64,000 nt of DNA from Leucobacter sp. G161 (GTDB taxonomy: Bacteria > Actinomycetota > Actinomycetes > Actinomycetales > Microbacteriaceae). Numbering within the stretch: the first letter of the stretch is position 1; the number at the start of each line of letters is the position of its first letter. The stretch lies in contig NZ_LOHP01000069.1 of assembly GCF_001482305.1 (NCBI RefSeq), positions 1 to 64,000 on the forward strand, written 5' to 3'. The notes under the pieces were generated by a model. The model saw nothing but the letters and a program-made list of their open reading frames with translations, did no database searches and was not told where the DNA came from. Positions 26,026-34,572 of the stretch are shown here, in pieces. A program made the position numbers and the translations under genes.

Positions 26026-26301
26026 CTACAGGCCGAGCTTGGCCTTCACATCGTTGAGCGTTGGGTTGGTCGCCGTGGTGCCGTCCGGGTAGATGACGGT
26101 GGGTACAGTCTGGTTGCCGCCGTTTGCCTGCTCAACGAGCTCCGGAGTGCCTGGGGTGTTCTCGATATCGACCTCGGTGAACGGGATGCCTGTCTTCTCA
26201 AGCATCACCTTCAGGCGCTTGCAGTAGCCGCACCACTCGGTCGAGAACATCGTGATGGCGCCCTCCGCGGGCATGAAATCTGAAATCTGCGCAGTGCTCA
26301 T
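26026..26301 (-). CDS. mrx1: Mycoredoxin (glutaredoxin-like, mycothiol-dependent)
   Basis: A 91-residue thioredoxin-fold oxidoreductase. The active site is Cys24-Gly-Tyr-Cys27 (WCGYCKRLK), followed by VDIENTPGT and the cis-proline motif TVPTVIYPDG. This is the mycoredoxin-1 pattern, which removes mycothiol from oxidised protein thiols. It fits with mca at 33361, showing that the cell makes mycothiol. The ATG at 26301 has a strong GAGGAGG site 5 nt upstream; an upstream in-frame ATG (26340) is unlikely. Confidence 0.93.
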   Translation of the reverse strand: MSTAQISDFMPAEGAITMFSTEWCGYCKRLKVMLEKTGIPFTEVDIENTPGTPELVEQANGGNQTVPTVIYPDGTTATNPTLNDVKAKLGL

Positions 26302-26386
26302 TGCACCCTCCTCGGTCGGTATGCGATCGGTATCGCTCATCCACACCAACATACGCGCTCTGCCCGCTATTCCACGCGCTCGGCCC

Positions 26387-26408
26387 ACAAAGTGAACGGC
26401 GGGTGAAC
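26387..26408 (-). promoter_or_regulatory. PHO-box-like direct repeats upstream of the phosphate transporter
   Basis: On the minus strand two adjacent 11-nt units, GTTCACCCGCC (26398-26408) and GTTCACTTTGT (26387-26397). The first is identical in type to the PhoP direct-repeat unit described in Streptomyces. A TTGACC -35-like hexamer is at 26423-26428 and the pit start at 26544. Confidence 0.55.
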
Positions 26409-26543
26409 GGGGGTGGTCTGGCTTGACCGAAACATGGCGAGATGCAAACATTTAGATAGCGCGCGCGTGTACGGCAACCAAACAGTTGTTAACGGGCACG
26501 CGAGGACACCTAGACAACTTATTACGCCGAACGGAAGGCGACG

Positions 26544-27893
26544 GTGGAATTCACCCTCATCGTGCTGCTAGTTATCGCGCTGGCACTCTTCTTTGACTTC
26601 ACGAACGGCTTTCACGACACGGCCAATGCGATGGCAACGCCCATCGCGACCGGTGCGCTTAAGCCGAAGACCGCCGTGCTGCTCGCAGCGGTCCTCAACC
26701 TCATCGGAGCTTTCCTCTCAACAGAGGTAGCGAAGACCATTTCCGGAGGCCTCATCAACGAGGGCGAAGGCGGGGTGCTCATCAGCCCCGAGATGGTGTT
26801 TGCTGGCCTCATCGGGGCGATCGTCTGGAACCTCGTGACCTGGCTGTACGGCCTGCCGTCAAGCTCGTCACACGCGCTCTTCGGCGGCCTGATTGGCGCC
26901 GCGATCGTTGGTGCTGGGTTCTCCTCGATTAACGGTGCGGTGTTCCTGTCGAAGATCCTGCTCCCCGCGCTCGCCGCTCCGCTCACCGCGGGTATCGTCG
27001 CGTTCGCAGCGACCCGAGTGGCCTACGCGATCACGCGACGCCACGACGGTCGTAAGGACGGCCGCGGCCGCTTCCGGTACGCACAGATCGCTTCCTCGTC
27101 GCTCATTGCACTCGCACACGGCACAAACGATGCGCAGAAGACGATGGGTGTCATCACGCTCACCCTTGTCGCTGCTGGACTACAGACACCGGGCACCGGC
27201 CCGCACTTCTGGGTCATCGCAACCTGTGCGATCGCGATCGCACTCGGCACCTACTCGGGCGGCTGGCGGATCATTCGCACCATGGGTGCGGGCCTCACCG
27301 ACGTGAAGCCTGCGCAGGGCTTCGCGGCTGAGACGTCGACCGCTGCGACGATCCTCGCGTCGAGCCACCTTGGATTCGCGCTGTCAACGACGCAGGTTGC
27401 ATCCGGGTCGGTTATTGGCTCAGGCCTCGGCCGCCGCGGATCCACCGTTCGGTGGCGCACCGTTGGGCGGATCGCCTCCGGCTGGCTCTTCACGCTCCCC
27501 GCTGCGGGTCTCGTTGGCGCAGTCGCCGCGCTGATTGCGCACATCGGCTTCTGGGGCATCATCATCGACGCGGTCCTCGGCCTCTTCTTCATCCTGTTTA
27601 TCTTCTGGCGTTCGCGCCGCAACAAGGTCGACGCGGGCAACGCAATTTCGGTTCCCGATGTGGCCGAGTCCGGCTACGCAGTCCGAATGGGCAAGGGTCG
27701 CGTGAAGAAGGTCGCAACGAAGACCGGCACGATTCCTCCGCTGACTCCGGTTGCGCAGTCCGCAGTTCGCTCAGACAAGGCGAAGCGCGCAGCCGAGAAG
27801 GCGGCGCGCGAGGCCGAGAAGGCAGCGCGAAAGGCCGCCGAGAAGGCAGCGAAGAAGGCTGCCAAGAAGCAGCGTGAGGGAGGCTCCGTATGA
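26544..27893 (+). CDS. pit: PiT-family inorganic phosphate transporter with lysine-rich tail
   Basis: A 449-residue low-affinity phosphate (metal-phosphate) symporter with about 10-11 membrane helices. The duplicated PiT signature is visible: FFDFTNGFHDTANAMATPIA near the N-terminus and LIALAHGTNDAQKTMGVI in the second half. After the last helix a cytoplasmic segment ends in about 40 residues of Ala/Lys/Glu repeats (KAAREAEKAARKAAEKAAKK), unusual for PiT proteins. GTG start with GGAAGG 9 nt before. PHO-box-like repeats lie 136 nt upstream. Co-translated with the next gene (4-nt overlap). Confidence 0.92.
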   Translation: MEFTLIVLLVIALALFFDFTNGFHDTANAMATPIATGALKPKTAVLLAAVLNLIGAFLSTEVAKTISGGLINEGEGGVLISPEMVFAGLIGAIVWNLVTWLYGLPSSSSHALFGGLIGAAIVGAGFSSINGAVFLSKILLPALAAPLTAGIVAFAATRVAYAITRRHDGRKDGRGRFRYAQIASSSLIALAHGTNDAQKTMGVITLTLVAAGLQTPGTGPHFWVIATCAIAIALGTYSGGWRIIRTMGAGLTDVKPAQGFAAETSTAATILASSHLGFALSTTQVASGSVIGSGLGRRGSTVRWRTVGRIASGWLFTLPAAGLVGAVAALIAHIGFWGIIIDAVLGLFFILFIFWRSRRNKVDAGNAISVPDVAESGYAVRMGKGRVKKVATKTGTIPPLTPVAQSAVRSDKAKRAAEKAAREAEKAARKAAEKAAKKAAKKQREGGSV

Positions 27894-28192
27894 GTGAGAT
27901 CAACTGGATGGCCTTCGTGACGGTGTTCGGCACGTCGCTGTTCGCCGCGGTGTTCGTCGTCGCCCTGTACTCCCTCGGCATCCGCTTCCTTGCGACGCCG
28001 CCCCGCCCCGCACGCCGGCCGGACGGCACGATTGAGCCTGTCGGCCCAGATCGTGATGACGAGGACGACGACATCGACGAGGAGGCCGGGCGCCCGCGCT
28101 GGGCAACCATCGCAGCGAACGTCTGCTTCACGCTCTCCGTGATCGCGGTGCTCGGCGGGATCTACCTGATCGTACCCGCGCTGCACGGCTAA
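27890..28192 (+). CDS. Small membrane protein coupled to PiT transporter
   Basis: A 100-residue protein with two membrane helices (FVTVFGTSLFAAVFVVALYS and ICFTLSVIAVLGGIYLIV-like segment near the end) separated by an acidic loop with a DDEDDDIDEE run. ATGA overlap with pit, so it is produced with the transporter and is probably an accessory subunit. The acidic loop could contact the lysine-rich tail of the PiT protein; this is conjecture based on charge. No known domain recognised. Confidence 0.8.
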   Translation: MSEINWMAFVTVFGTSLFAAVFVVALYSLGIRFLATPPRPARRPDGTIEPVGPDRDDEDDDIDEEAGRPRWATIAANVCFTLSVIAVLGGIYLIVPALHG

Positions 28193-28257
28193 CACCGCGT
28201 CACACGGATGCCCAGATGGGCGACCCGAATACCAGGCGCGCAGGCTATTCTGGGCGC

Positions 28258-29661
28258 ATGAGCTTCACCGCTATTGACCGTATCCCCGGTATCGTCGCCG
28301 GCCTTCGTTACTCCTTTGCGCAGGGCACGACGCGGCCTGAGCAGTGGCGGCGCGAGCAGCTCACGAAGCTCAGAGGCCTGCTGCTCGACCGCGGTCCCGA
28401 CTTTGAGCGTGCGCTCTTCGAGGATCTCGGGAAGGCCGGCACCGAGGCCCAGCTCACTGAGATCGGGTTCCTCGTCGCGGAGATCGACCACGCCCTGCAG
28501 CATCTCGCCGGGTGGATGCGCCCGCGTCGTGTTGGGGTGCCGCTCGCGTTGCAGCCGGCTACGGCCCGTGTGGTGCCCGAACCGCTCGGCGTCGTGCTGG
28601 TCATCGCGCCGTGGAACTATCCGCTGATGCTCGCGCTGTCGCCCGTCATCGGTGCGCTTGCGGCAGGTAATGCGGCCGTGATCAAACCGAGCGAGCTCGC
28701 CCCGGCGACGGCGCGGCTTATCGCCCAGCTGGTGCCCGACACACTCGACAAGCGGGCTGTCGCGGTGGTTGAGGGCGCGGTGCCTGAGACCACGGCGCTG
28801 CTCGAGGAACGCTTCGACCATATTTTCTACACCGGCAACGGTAAGGTCGGGCGGATCGTTGCGCACGCCGCAGCCGACAACCTCACCCCCGTCACGCTTG
28901 AGCTCGGCGGGAAGTCCCCGGCGTACGTCGACGATTCGGTCCCGCTCGCTGAGGCAGCGAAGCGCCTGGTCTGGGGCAAATTCATGAACGCGGGCCAGAC
29001 GTGCGTTGCCCCCGATTACGTCCTCGGCACCCGCTCGGTACTCGCCAGACTCGCTCCGTTGCTGGCCGATGCGGTGCACGAGTTGTATGGGTCGGCCACG
29101 AGCGAGAACCCCGACTACGGGCGGATCGTGAACAGGGCACAGTTTGATCGCCTCGTGAGTTACCTCGGGGACGGAGACGTCGCCGTCGGGGGTGCGCACG
29201 ATGCGACGTCGCTGCATATCGACCCGACCGTGCTCACCCATGTGTCGCGCGATGCGCGCATCATGCAGGAGGAAATCTTTGGGCCGCTGCTGCCGCTCGT
29301 CGCGGTCGACGACCTCGACGATGCCCTGACCTTCGTTGTCGGCCGGGACAAGCCGCTTGCCGCCTACGTGTTCAGCGATGACGCGGCCGTTCGCGAGCGC
29401 TGGGAGCGTGAGACAAGCTCGGGTGCGCTCGGGTTTGGTGTGCCCGTCATGCACCTGACGGCGCCCGAGCTGCCCTTTGGCGGCGTTGGTGAAAGCGGCA
29501 TGGGGGCGTACCACGGTGAACTCTCCTTCCGCGTGTTCAGCCACGAGAAGGCGGTGCTCGCGAAACCGCTCCGCCCGGACACCCTTGCGCCGACGGTGAT
29601 GCCGCCGTTCACGGCCGCGAAAGACGGTCTTGTCCGGAAGTGGCTGCGCAAGCTTCTGTAG
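28258..29661 (+). CDS. Aldehyde dehydrogenase family protein
   Basis: A 467-residue NAD(P)-dependent aldehyde dehydrogenase of the class 3/fatty-aldehyde type. The oxyanion Asn is in VLVIAPWNYPL, the Rossmann stretch in IFYTGNGKVGRIV, catalytic Glu in LELGGKSPAYVD and catalytic Cys in NAGQTCVAPDYVL. C-terminal features ESGMGAYHGELSFRVFSHEKAV are typical of the PutA/ALDH3-like group. The ATG is 6 nt after TATTCT (28246-28251): leaderless. Stands alone, with no operon partner. Substrate likely a medium- or long-chain aldehyde; not determined. Confidence 0.92.
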   Translation: MSFTAIDRIPGIVAGLRYSFAQGTTRPEQWRREQLTKLRGLLLDRGPDFERALFEDLGKAGTEAQLTEIGFLVAEIDHALQHLAGWMRPRRVGVPLALQPATARVVPEPLGVVLVIAPWNYPLMLALSPVIGALAAGNAAVIKPSELAPATARLIAQLVPDTLDKRAVAVVEGAVPETTALLEERFDHIFYTGNGKVGRIVAHAAADNLTPVTLELGGKSPAYVDDSVPLAEAAKRLVWGKFMNAGQTCVAPDYVLGTRSVLARLAPLLADAVHELYGSATSENPDYGRIVNRAQFDRLVSYLGDGDVAVGGAHDATSLHIDPTVLTHVSRDARIMQEEIFGPLLPLVAVDDLDDALTFVVGRDKPLAAYVFSDDAAVRERWERETSSGALGFGVPVMHLTAPELPFGGVGESGMGAYHGELSFRVFSHEKAVLAKPLRPDTLAPTVMPPFTAAKDGLVRKWLRKLL

Positions 29662-29727
29662 CCCGCTCACGCAGTTTTCTGGCCGGCTTGCCACGGAACG
29701 GCATACGTCGGTCACTAGACTGAGGAC

Positions 29728-30897
29728 GTGGAAGAGCCGAAACTGACCCCTGACCAGGAGTCCCCTACGAAACGCGCTGAGCAGGAGTTACCGCTCGGGA
29801 TGCGGGTCGCTGCGGCGTGGTCATGGCGGCTCATCATTATCGCGGTCGCAGTTGGTGGGCTCATTTGGGGCATCGTCCAGGTGCGGATCATCGTGATTCC
29901 GCTGCTCATCGCGATCTTGCTCACCGCGCTCCTAAACCCGCTTGTCGAGTGGTTCGTGCGCCGGGGGCTGCCGCGGTGGACGGGCATCGTTGCCGCACTC
30001 TCCGTGTTTGTTGCCGCGTTATGGATACTGATCTGGCTCATCGTCACCCAGCTCCGAGACGGCTTCGGCGACTTCTCGAAACGGTCGGTCGAGGTGTGGA
30101 ACGAGATCCTCGAGTGGGTGCGGCACAATACGCTCGGGATCCCCGTCGATCAGCTGCAGGACTTCGTCGATCAGGCACTCAAGCTGCTTGAAAACAACCA
30201 GGGAACGCTCTGGACAGGGGCGCTCGGCGTCGCGACCACCGCAACGCAGCTCGTCACCGGCCTGCTGCTGACGATCTTCTCCCTGGTCTTCCTGCTCATT
30301 GACGGCAAGCGGATCTGGTACTGGGTCGTCGGCTTCTCGCCGGCGCGCGCGCACGCCGCGGTCGATGCCTCCGGCCGTGCCGGCTGGGTGTCGGTCGGCC
30401 AGTACGTACGCGTGCAGATCTTCGTCGCATTCGTCGACGCGGTCGGCATCGGTGCCGGCGCGGGCATTCTGGGCGTGCCGTTCGCGATCCCGATTGCGAT
30501 CCTCGTCTTCCTCGGATCCTTCATTCCCTTCCTGGGTGCGATCGTGACCGGCGGCCTCGCCGCCTTCATTGCGCTCGTGTACAACGGTCCGGTGACCGCC
30601 CTCATCATGGTTGGTGTCGTCATCCTCGTGAACCAGATCGAGGGGCACGTGCTGCAGCCGCTCGTCATGGGCAACGCGGTGCGGGTGCACCCGCTCGGTG
30701 TCGTGCTCGCGGTCACAACAGGCACCCTGCTCGCCGGCATCCCGGGCGCCCTGTTTGCCGTGCCGATCGCCGCAGCGGCGAACGCGATCGTGAGCGTGCT
30801 CGCCAAGCGGCAGTGGGCCGAAGGTACGGATCCGGCCGCAGAGTTCCATCGAAGAGACCAGACCCATCGGTCGCAAAAGTGCGCGCGAAATCAGTAG
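29728..30897 (+). CDS. AI-2E family transporter (UPF0118)
   Basis: A 389-residue membrane protein of the AI-2 exporter superfamily. Pattern: N-terminal helices (IIIAVAVGGLIWGIVQV, VIPLLIAILLTALLNPLVEW), a long amphipathic loop (residues about 105-160), and the C-terminal signature GVPFAIPIAILVFLGSFIPF, LVNQIEGHVLQPLVMG. The GTG start is 6 nt after TAGACT (29716-29721). Members export AI-2 in a few cases and act as cation/H+ antiporters in others; luxS lies about 9 kb away but this does not settle the function. Confidence 0.88.
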   Translation: MEEPKLTPDQESPTKRAEQELPLGMRVAAAWSWRLIIIAVAVGGLIWGIVQVRIIVIPLLIAILLTALLNPLVEWFVRRGLPRWTGIVAALSVFVAALWILIWLIVTQLRDGFGDFSKRSVEVWNEILEWVRHNTLGIPVDQLQDFVDQALKLLENNQGTLWTGALGVATTATQLVTGLLLTIFSLVFLLIDGKRIWYWVVGFSPARAHAAVDASGRAGWVSVGQYVRVQIFVAFVDAVGIGAGAGILGVPFAIPIAILVFLGSFIPFLGAIVTGGLAAFIALVYNGPVTALIMVGVVILVNQIEGHVLQPLVMGNAVRVHPLGVVLAVTTGTLLAGIPGALFAVPIAAAANAIVSVLAKRQWAEGTDPAAEFHRRDQTHRSQKCARNQ

Positions 30898-30925
30898 CGA
30901 AACACGCGCGGAAAGGAACTATCGC

Positions 30926-32170
30926 ATGAGCGAGGCCTACACGGCACCAACGCTTGAAGACTTTGAGCGAGCCCTTGAGCGGGTGCACCGAATTACGCAG
31001 CGAACTCCGCTCGAAACCTCGCGGTTCCTGGCAGGGCTGAGCGGCGTGCCGCAGGTCTACCTGAAGTGCGAGAACCTGCAGCGCACTGGCGCCTACAAGC
31101 TCCGCGGCGCATACAACCGACTGCTTCTCCTCACCGAGGAAGAACGGGCACGCGGCGTCGTCGCGGCCTCGGCCGGCAACCACGCGCAGGGCGTAGCGTT
31201 TGCCGCACGGGAGCTCGGCATCCGCGCCACGATCTTCATGCCGAAGGGCGTCGCACTCCCGAAGCTGCAGGCGACCCGCAACTACGGGGCGAAGGTGCAG
31301 CTTGCGGGCGACATCTTCGACGAGACAAGCGTTGCCGCGCAGGAATTCGTGCGCGAGACCGGTGCGGTGTTTATCGCGCCGTTCGATGACCACGCGGTGA
31401 TCGAGGGCCAGGGCACTGTCGCGCTCGAGATCCTCGAAAGCGCCCCAGAAGTTGAGACCATCATCGTGCCGATCGGCGGCGGCGGGCTCATCTCGGGCGT
31501 CGCGGCGGCCGCGAAGCAGTGGGCGGCACGGCACGGCAAGCCGATGCGGATCATCGGGGTGCAGGCGGAGAACGCCGCACCGTTCCCCGTGTCGCTGGAG
31601 GCCGGTGAGCCCGTCACGATCAAGACCTCGCCGACGATCGCCGACGGCATCGCTGTTGCGCGACCCGGCGAGCGGAACTTCGCCGCCGTGCGCGAGTACG
31701 TCGACGAGATCGTCACCGTCAGCGACGATGACATCGCCCGCGCAATCGTTCTTCTCCTGGAGCGGGCGAAGCTTGTCGTCGAGCCCGCAGGTGCCTCGGG
31801 AGTTGCGGCAATGATCGCAGGCAAGGTGAAGCCGACTGGGCCCACCTCCGTGATCCTCTCGGGCGGAAACATCGACCCGCTGCTACTGCAGCGCGTGATC
31901 GGTCACGGGCTTGCGGCGTCTGCGCGCTACACGAAGCTGCGGATCCTTCTCCCCGACGTGCCCGGTCAGCTCGTGCGCACCGCCACGATCGTCGCGGAGC
32001 AGAACGCGAACGTTGTCGAGGTGATTCATACCCGGCACGCGACCGAACTGCCCGTCAGCGAGGTAGAGCTGGAGCTGCACATCGAGACTCGCGGGCCTGA
32101 ACACGGTGAGGCTGTCGCGCAGGCGCTCCGCGAGAAGGGATACGAAGTCCGGATCGGCGAGCGCTACTAA
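30926..32170 (+). CDS. ilvA: Threonine ammonia-lyase (biosynthetic/degradative type)
   Basis: PLP enzyme converting threonine to 2-oxobutanoate and ammonia. The 414-residue protein has PLP lysine 58 in RTGAYKLRGAYN, SAGNHAQGVA, the phosphate loop GGGGLISGVAAA and a single C-terminal ACT-like regulatory domain (from about residue 335: LRILLPDVPGQLVRTATIVA). One ACT-like unit and this length fit the shorter, TdcB/IlvA1-like form of actinobacteria. RBS GAAAGGA is 9 nt upstream. A 20-bp terminator follows. Confidence 0.94.
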   Translation: MSEAYTAPTLEDFERALERVHRITQRTPLETSRFLAGLSGVPQVYLKCENLQRTGAYKLRGAYNRLLLLTEEERARGVVAASAGNHAQGVAFAARELGIRATIFMPKGVALPKLQATRNYGAKVQLAGDIFDETSVAAQEFVRETGAVFIAPFDDHAVIEGQGTVALEILESAPEVETIIVPIGGGGLISGVAAAAKQWAARHGKPMRIIGVQAENAAPFPVSLEAGEPVTIKTSPTIADGIAVARPGERNFAAVREYVDEIVTVSDDDIARAIVLLLERAKLVVEPAGASGVAAMIAGKVKPTGPTSVILSGGNIDPLLLQRVIGHGLAASARYTKLRILLPDVPGQLVRTATIVAEQNANVVEVIHTRHATELPVSEVELELHIETRGPEHGEAVAQALREKGYEVRIGERY

Positions 32171-32187
32171 CGTTTCGCCTTCGAAAA

Positions 32188-32231
32188 CGAACGGGCCCGC
32201 GATCAGCATGAGCTGATCGCGGGCCCGTTCG
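32188..32231. terminator. Bidirectional terminator between ilvA and greA
   Basis: A perfect 20-bp inverted repeat (32188-32207 with 32212-32231) with an ATGA loop, between convergent genes. AAAA precedes it on the plus strand (TTTT on the minus strand), so the tract favours termination of the minus-strand greA transcript. Confidence 0.9.
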
Positions 32232-32249
32232 CGTGACGCGGGGAAGTCT

Positions 32250-32732
32250 CTACGCGTAGGTCTCGACGGCGGTGACCTTCACGGGGATCTCCTTGCCGTT
32301 CGGGGCCGTGTAGCTCGCCTGATCGCCGACCTTCAGCCCGAGGATTGCCGCACCCAGCGGGCTCTCCGCGCTGTACACGTCAAGGTCAGAGCCGTCGGCG
32401 AGGTTGCGGTTGCCGAGCAAGAAACGCTCTTCGTCGCCGAAGACCTCCGCGGTGACAACGGTGCCGACGACGACAACGCCGTTCGCCTCGGGGGCCTCCC
32501 CAACGGTCGAGTGCTTGAGGAGCTCGGTGAGGTCGCGAATCCGCGCCTCCATCTTGCCTTGCTCGTCTTTCGCAGCGTGGTAGCCGCCGTTCTCCTTGAG
32601 GTCGCCCTCCTCGCGAGCGGCCTCGATGCGCGCTGCGATGTCCTTGCGGCCCGCACCAGCGAGTTCGTCGAGCTCGGACTGCAGGCGATCGAAGGCCTCC
32701 TGTGTCAGCCAGGTCTGCGTGGGCTCGGCCAT
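32250..32732 (-). CDS. greA: Transcription elongation factor GreA
   Basis: Rescues backtracked RNA polymerase by stimulating transcript cleavage in the secondary channel. The N-terminal coiled coil has the acidic tip in REEGDLKENGGYHAAKDEQG, where the Asp and Glu act on the metal. The C-terminal FKBP-like domain has SPLGAAILGLKVGD and ends IPVKVTAVETYA. 160 residues is normal. Start at 32732 with AGGA upstream. The order greA, DUF4307 protein, mca is a known actinobacterial arrangement. Confidence 0.96.
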   Translation of the reverse strand: MAEPTQTWLTQEAFDRLQSELDELAGAGRKDIAARIEAAREEGDLKENGGYHAAKDEQGKMEARIRDLTELLKHSTVGEAPEANGVVVVGTVVTAEVFGDEERFLLGNRNLADGSDLDVYSAESPLGAAILGLKVGDQASYTAPNGKEIPVKVTAVETYA

Positions 32733-32853
32733 GGTGTCCTCGTTTCTCGTGAGCGGGTGCGCTCACCGCGTGGGGAGCATCACCGCTGATCTAAGACGAA
32801 CGCCCCGTAGAACAGGGGCGCCGCAACTAGGGTATCAGTGTGGCCCGACAGGA

Positions 32854-33276
32854 CTACAGCTCGACGGGCCAGCACGCCTTCGCGTGAGCGGCGGTCGCGG
32901 GTCCGAGTGTCACGATGTCGACGCTCACGACCTGTGACCGGGTATCGATCACCGGAAGATCGACAATTTTCCAGCCGATGGTCGCCTTCGACGTGTTGAG
33001 TGCCTCGACCGCGCAGCTGACCTGCACGCCGGCGTCGGCGGTCACCTCGAACCGCGTGGTCGCAATGTTCGCGTTCGTCTCGTCAGCGACCTCTTGCAGC
33101 GTGAACCCAATGTTCTTGAACTCGGTCGTGCTGTTCTGCCAGCCCCCGAAGCCGATGACAAGGCCACCGACCACGACAGCGACCGAGGCGAGTGTCCAGC
33201 CGAGCCGACGATCCCACCGTTTCGAACGGCTCGCACCGTAGCGGTCGGCTACGGCGGAGCTGGCGATTTCGGTCAC
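32854..33276 (-). CDS. DUF4307-type membrane protein
   Basis: A 140-residue protein with a basic N-terminal segment (RSKRWDRRLGW), one membrane helix (TLASVAVVVGGLVIGFGGW) and an extracytoplasmic beta-rich domain (about 85 residues) carrying two cysteines (QVSCAVEAL and KACWPVEL). This matches the uncharacterised DUF4307 family, which sits next to greA and mca in many actinobacteria. The GTG at 33276 was chosen for the GGAGG site 7 nt upstream; a much longer open frame reading into the antisense of mca is an artefact. Divergent from mca. Confidence 0.85.
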   Translation of the reverse strand: MTEIASSAVADRYGASRSKRWDRRLGWTLASVAVVVGGLVIGFGGWQNSTTEFKNIGFTLQEVADETNANIATTRFEVTADAGVQVSCAVEALNTSKATIGWKIVDLPVIDTRSQVVSVDIVTLGPATAAHAKACWPVEL

Positions 33277-33300
33277 GGCGAACCTCCGGTATGTGCTGGC

Positions 33301-33324
33301 TAGACTAGTCCCGTGCCAGCGTAG
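33301..33324 (+). promoter_or_regulatory. Leaderless-type promoter and three-codon ORF before mca
   Basis: TAGACT (33301-33306) is followed 6 nt later by GTG CCA GCG TAG (33313-33324). The geometry is the same as at leaderless genes in this window, but the frame stops after three codons. The mca ATG with its own AAAGGA site is 36 nt further on. Confidence 0.5.
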
Positions 33325-33360
33325 CGGGAACGCTTGATCGCTGCATGTGAAAGGACGTTG

Positions 33361-34230
33361 ATGACGCTCAGATTGATCGCCGTGCATGCGCATCCCGACG
33401 ACGAGTCGAGCAAGGGAGCGGGCACGTATGCGCACTACCTTGACCGGGGGGTCGAGGTGCTTATCGTCAGCTGCACCGGCGGTGAACGCGGGGACGTGCT
33501 GAACGAGCTTGCCGCTCGCGACCCGAAGAGTCGGCGCGACCTTGCCGGGCTGCGCCGGGGCGAGATGGAACGCGCCCAGGAGATCATCGGCTTCGACCAC
33601 ACGTGGCTCGGGTACGAAGACTCCGGCTTGCCTGGGGAGGGTGAAGAGATCCCACCGGGGTCGTTCGCCCACATCCCCAAGGAGGTGTCTGCTGAGGCGC
33701 TGGTGCGTGTCATTCGGGAGTTCAAGCCCCACGTGATGATCACCTATAACGAGCAGGGCGGATACCCGCACCCCGACCACATCCGCACCCACGAAATCAG
33801 CATGATCGCGTGGGAGCAGTCGGGCGATCCGACAGCGTATCCGGAGGCCGGCGAACCGTGGGAAATGTCGAAGATGTATTACGAAGACATCTTCAACTCC
33901 GAGCGGGTGAAGGCGATCCACGCCTGGCTGCTCGAACACGACCCCGAATCGCCGCTCATCGCGAGATTTGATGAAATGGCCGAGTGGCTGTTGCGCCGCG
34001 GGTACAACGGCACGGCACGCGTCGATGTCGGCCCGTTCTTGGACAAGCGCGACGACGCGCTCCGCGCCCACGCGAGCCAGGTCTCTCCCGACAGCTCGTT
34101 CTTCTTTTGGCCCAACGAGGTGCAGCTGCAGGCGTGGCCGTTCGAGGACTACCGACTGGCTGAGTCGCGAGTGATGACCAGCGAGTTTGAAGCAGATTTG
34201 TTTGAAGGAATTGAGGAGGACACGCTATGA
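33361..34230 (+). CDS. mca: Mycothiol S-conjugate amidase
   Basis: Zinc amidase that cleaves mycothiol conjugates of toxins to a mercapturic acid and GlcN-Ins. The zinc motif HAHPDDESSKG (His11, Asp14) is that of Mca rather than MshB, which lacks the SSKG lysine. The LmbE fold continues with CTGGERGDVLN and YPHPDHIRTHEIS, giving the third zinc ligand and catalytic His. 289 residues is the usual size. ATG 33361 has AAAGGA 7 nt upstream. Shows that the organism makes mycothiol. Confidence 0.95.
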   Translation: MTLRLIAVHAHPDDESSKGAGTYAHYLDRGVEVLIVSCTGGERGDVLNELAARDPKSRRDLAGLRRGEMERAQEIIGFDHTWLGYEDSGLPGEGEEIPPGSFAHIPKEVSAEALVRVIREFKPHVMITYNEQGGYPHPDHIRTHEISMIAWEQSGDPTAYPEAGEPWEMSKMYYEDIFNSERVKAIHAWLLEHDPESPLIARFDEMAEWLLRRGYNGTARVDVGPFLDKRDDALRAHASQVSPDSSFFFWPNEVQLQAWPFEDYRLAESRVMTSEFEADLFEGIEEDTL

Positions 34231-34568
34231 GCGTCGTCATGAGTGCACTGCACACGGTGCAGGTAGCCGCAACCCACGCAGCGATCGCGTTCGCCGCCAC
34301 GGAAGGCGAGGAATTCAACCCCGACAAGGTGACGCCCGGTCCCGAGGGGTTTATCGCCACCGCAGTGTTCGCTGCGGCTGTGATTGTGCTCGGATTTCTG
34401 CTCGTGAAGCGGATCCGGCGCAACAGCTACCGGCACGAGATCCGCGATGAGATCGCTGCGGAGCTCGCCGAGGCCAGCACCGCGGCAGACGGATCGCCGG
34501 CAGCGGGCGGGTCCGACGCGCAGGGCCCCGCGGCTGAGGGCAGCGGATCGCGCACCGACGGAGCCTGA
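34227..34568 (+). CDS. Small single-pass membrane protein after mca
   Basis: A 113-residue protein: N-terminal segment, [15 protein letters not shown], one strong membrane helix ([17 protein letters not shown]), a basic stop ([11 protein letters not shown]) and a low-complexity Ala/Gly/Ser tail. The same small gene follows mca in mycobacteria and relatives. ATGA overlap with mca indicates co-translation. The [12 protein letters not shown] stretch is the conserved signature. Function unknown. Confidence 0.8.
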   Translation: MSVVMSALHTVQVAATHAAIAFAATEGEEFNPDKVTPGPEGFIATAVFAAAVIVLGFLLVKRIRRNSYRHEIRDEIAAELAEASTAADGSPAAGGSDAQGPAAEGSGSRTDGA

Positions 34569-34572
34569 CCGG

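Noticed and set aside
33277-34071. N-terminal extension of the DUF4307 protein through the antisense of mca
   Set aside because: The GTG at 33276 has an SD, and the extension has no similarity to a protein and overlaps mca.
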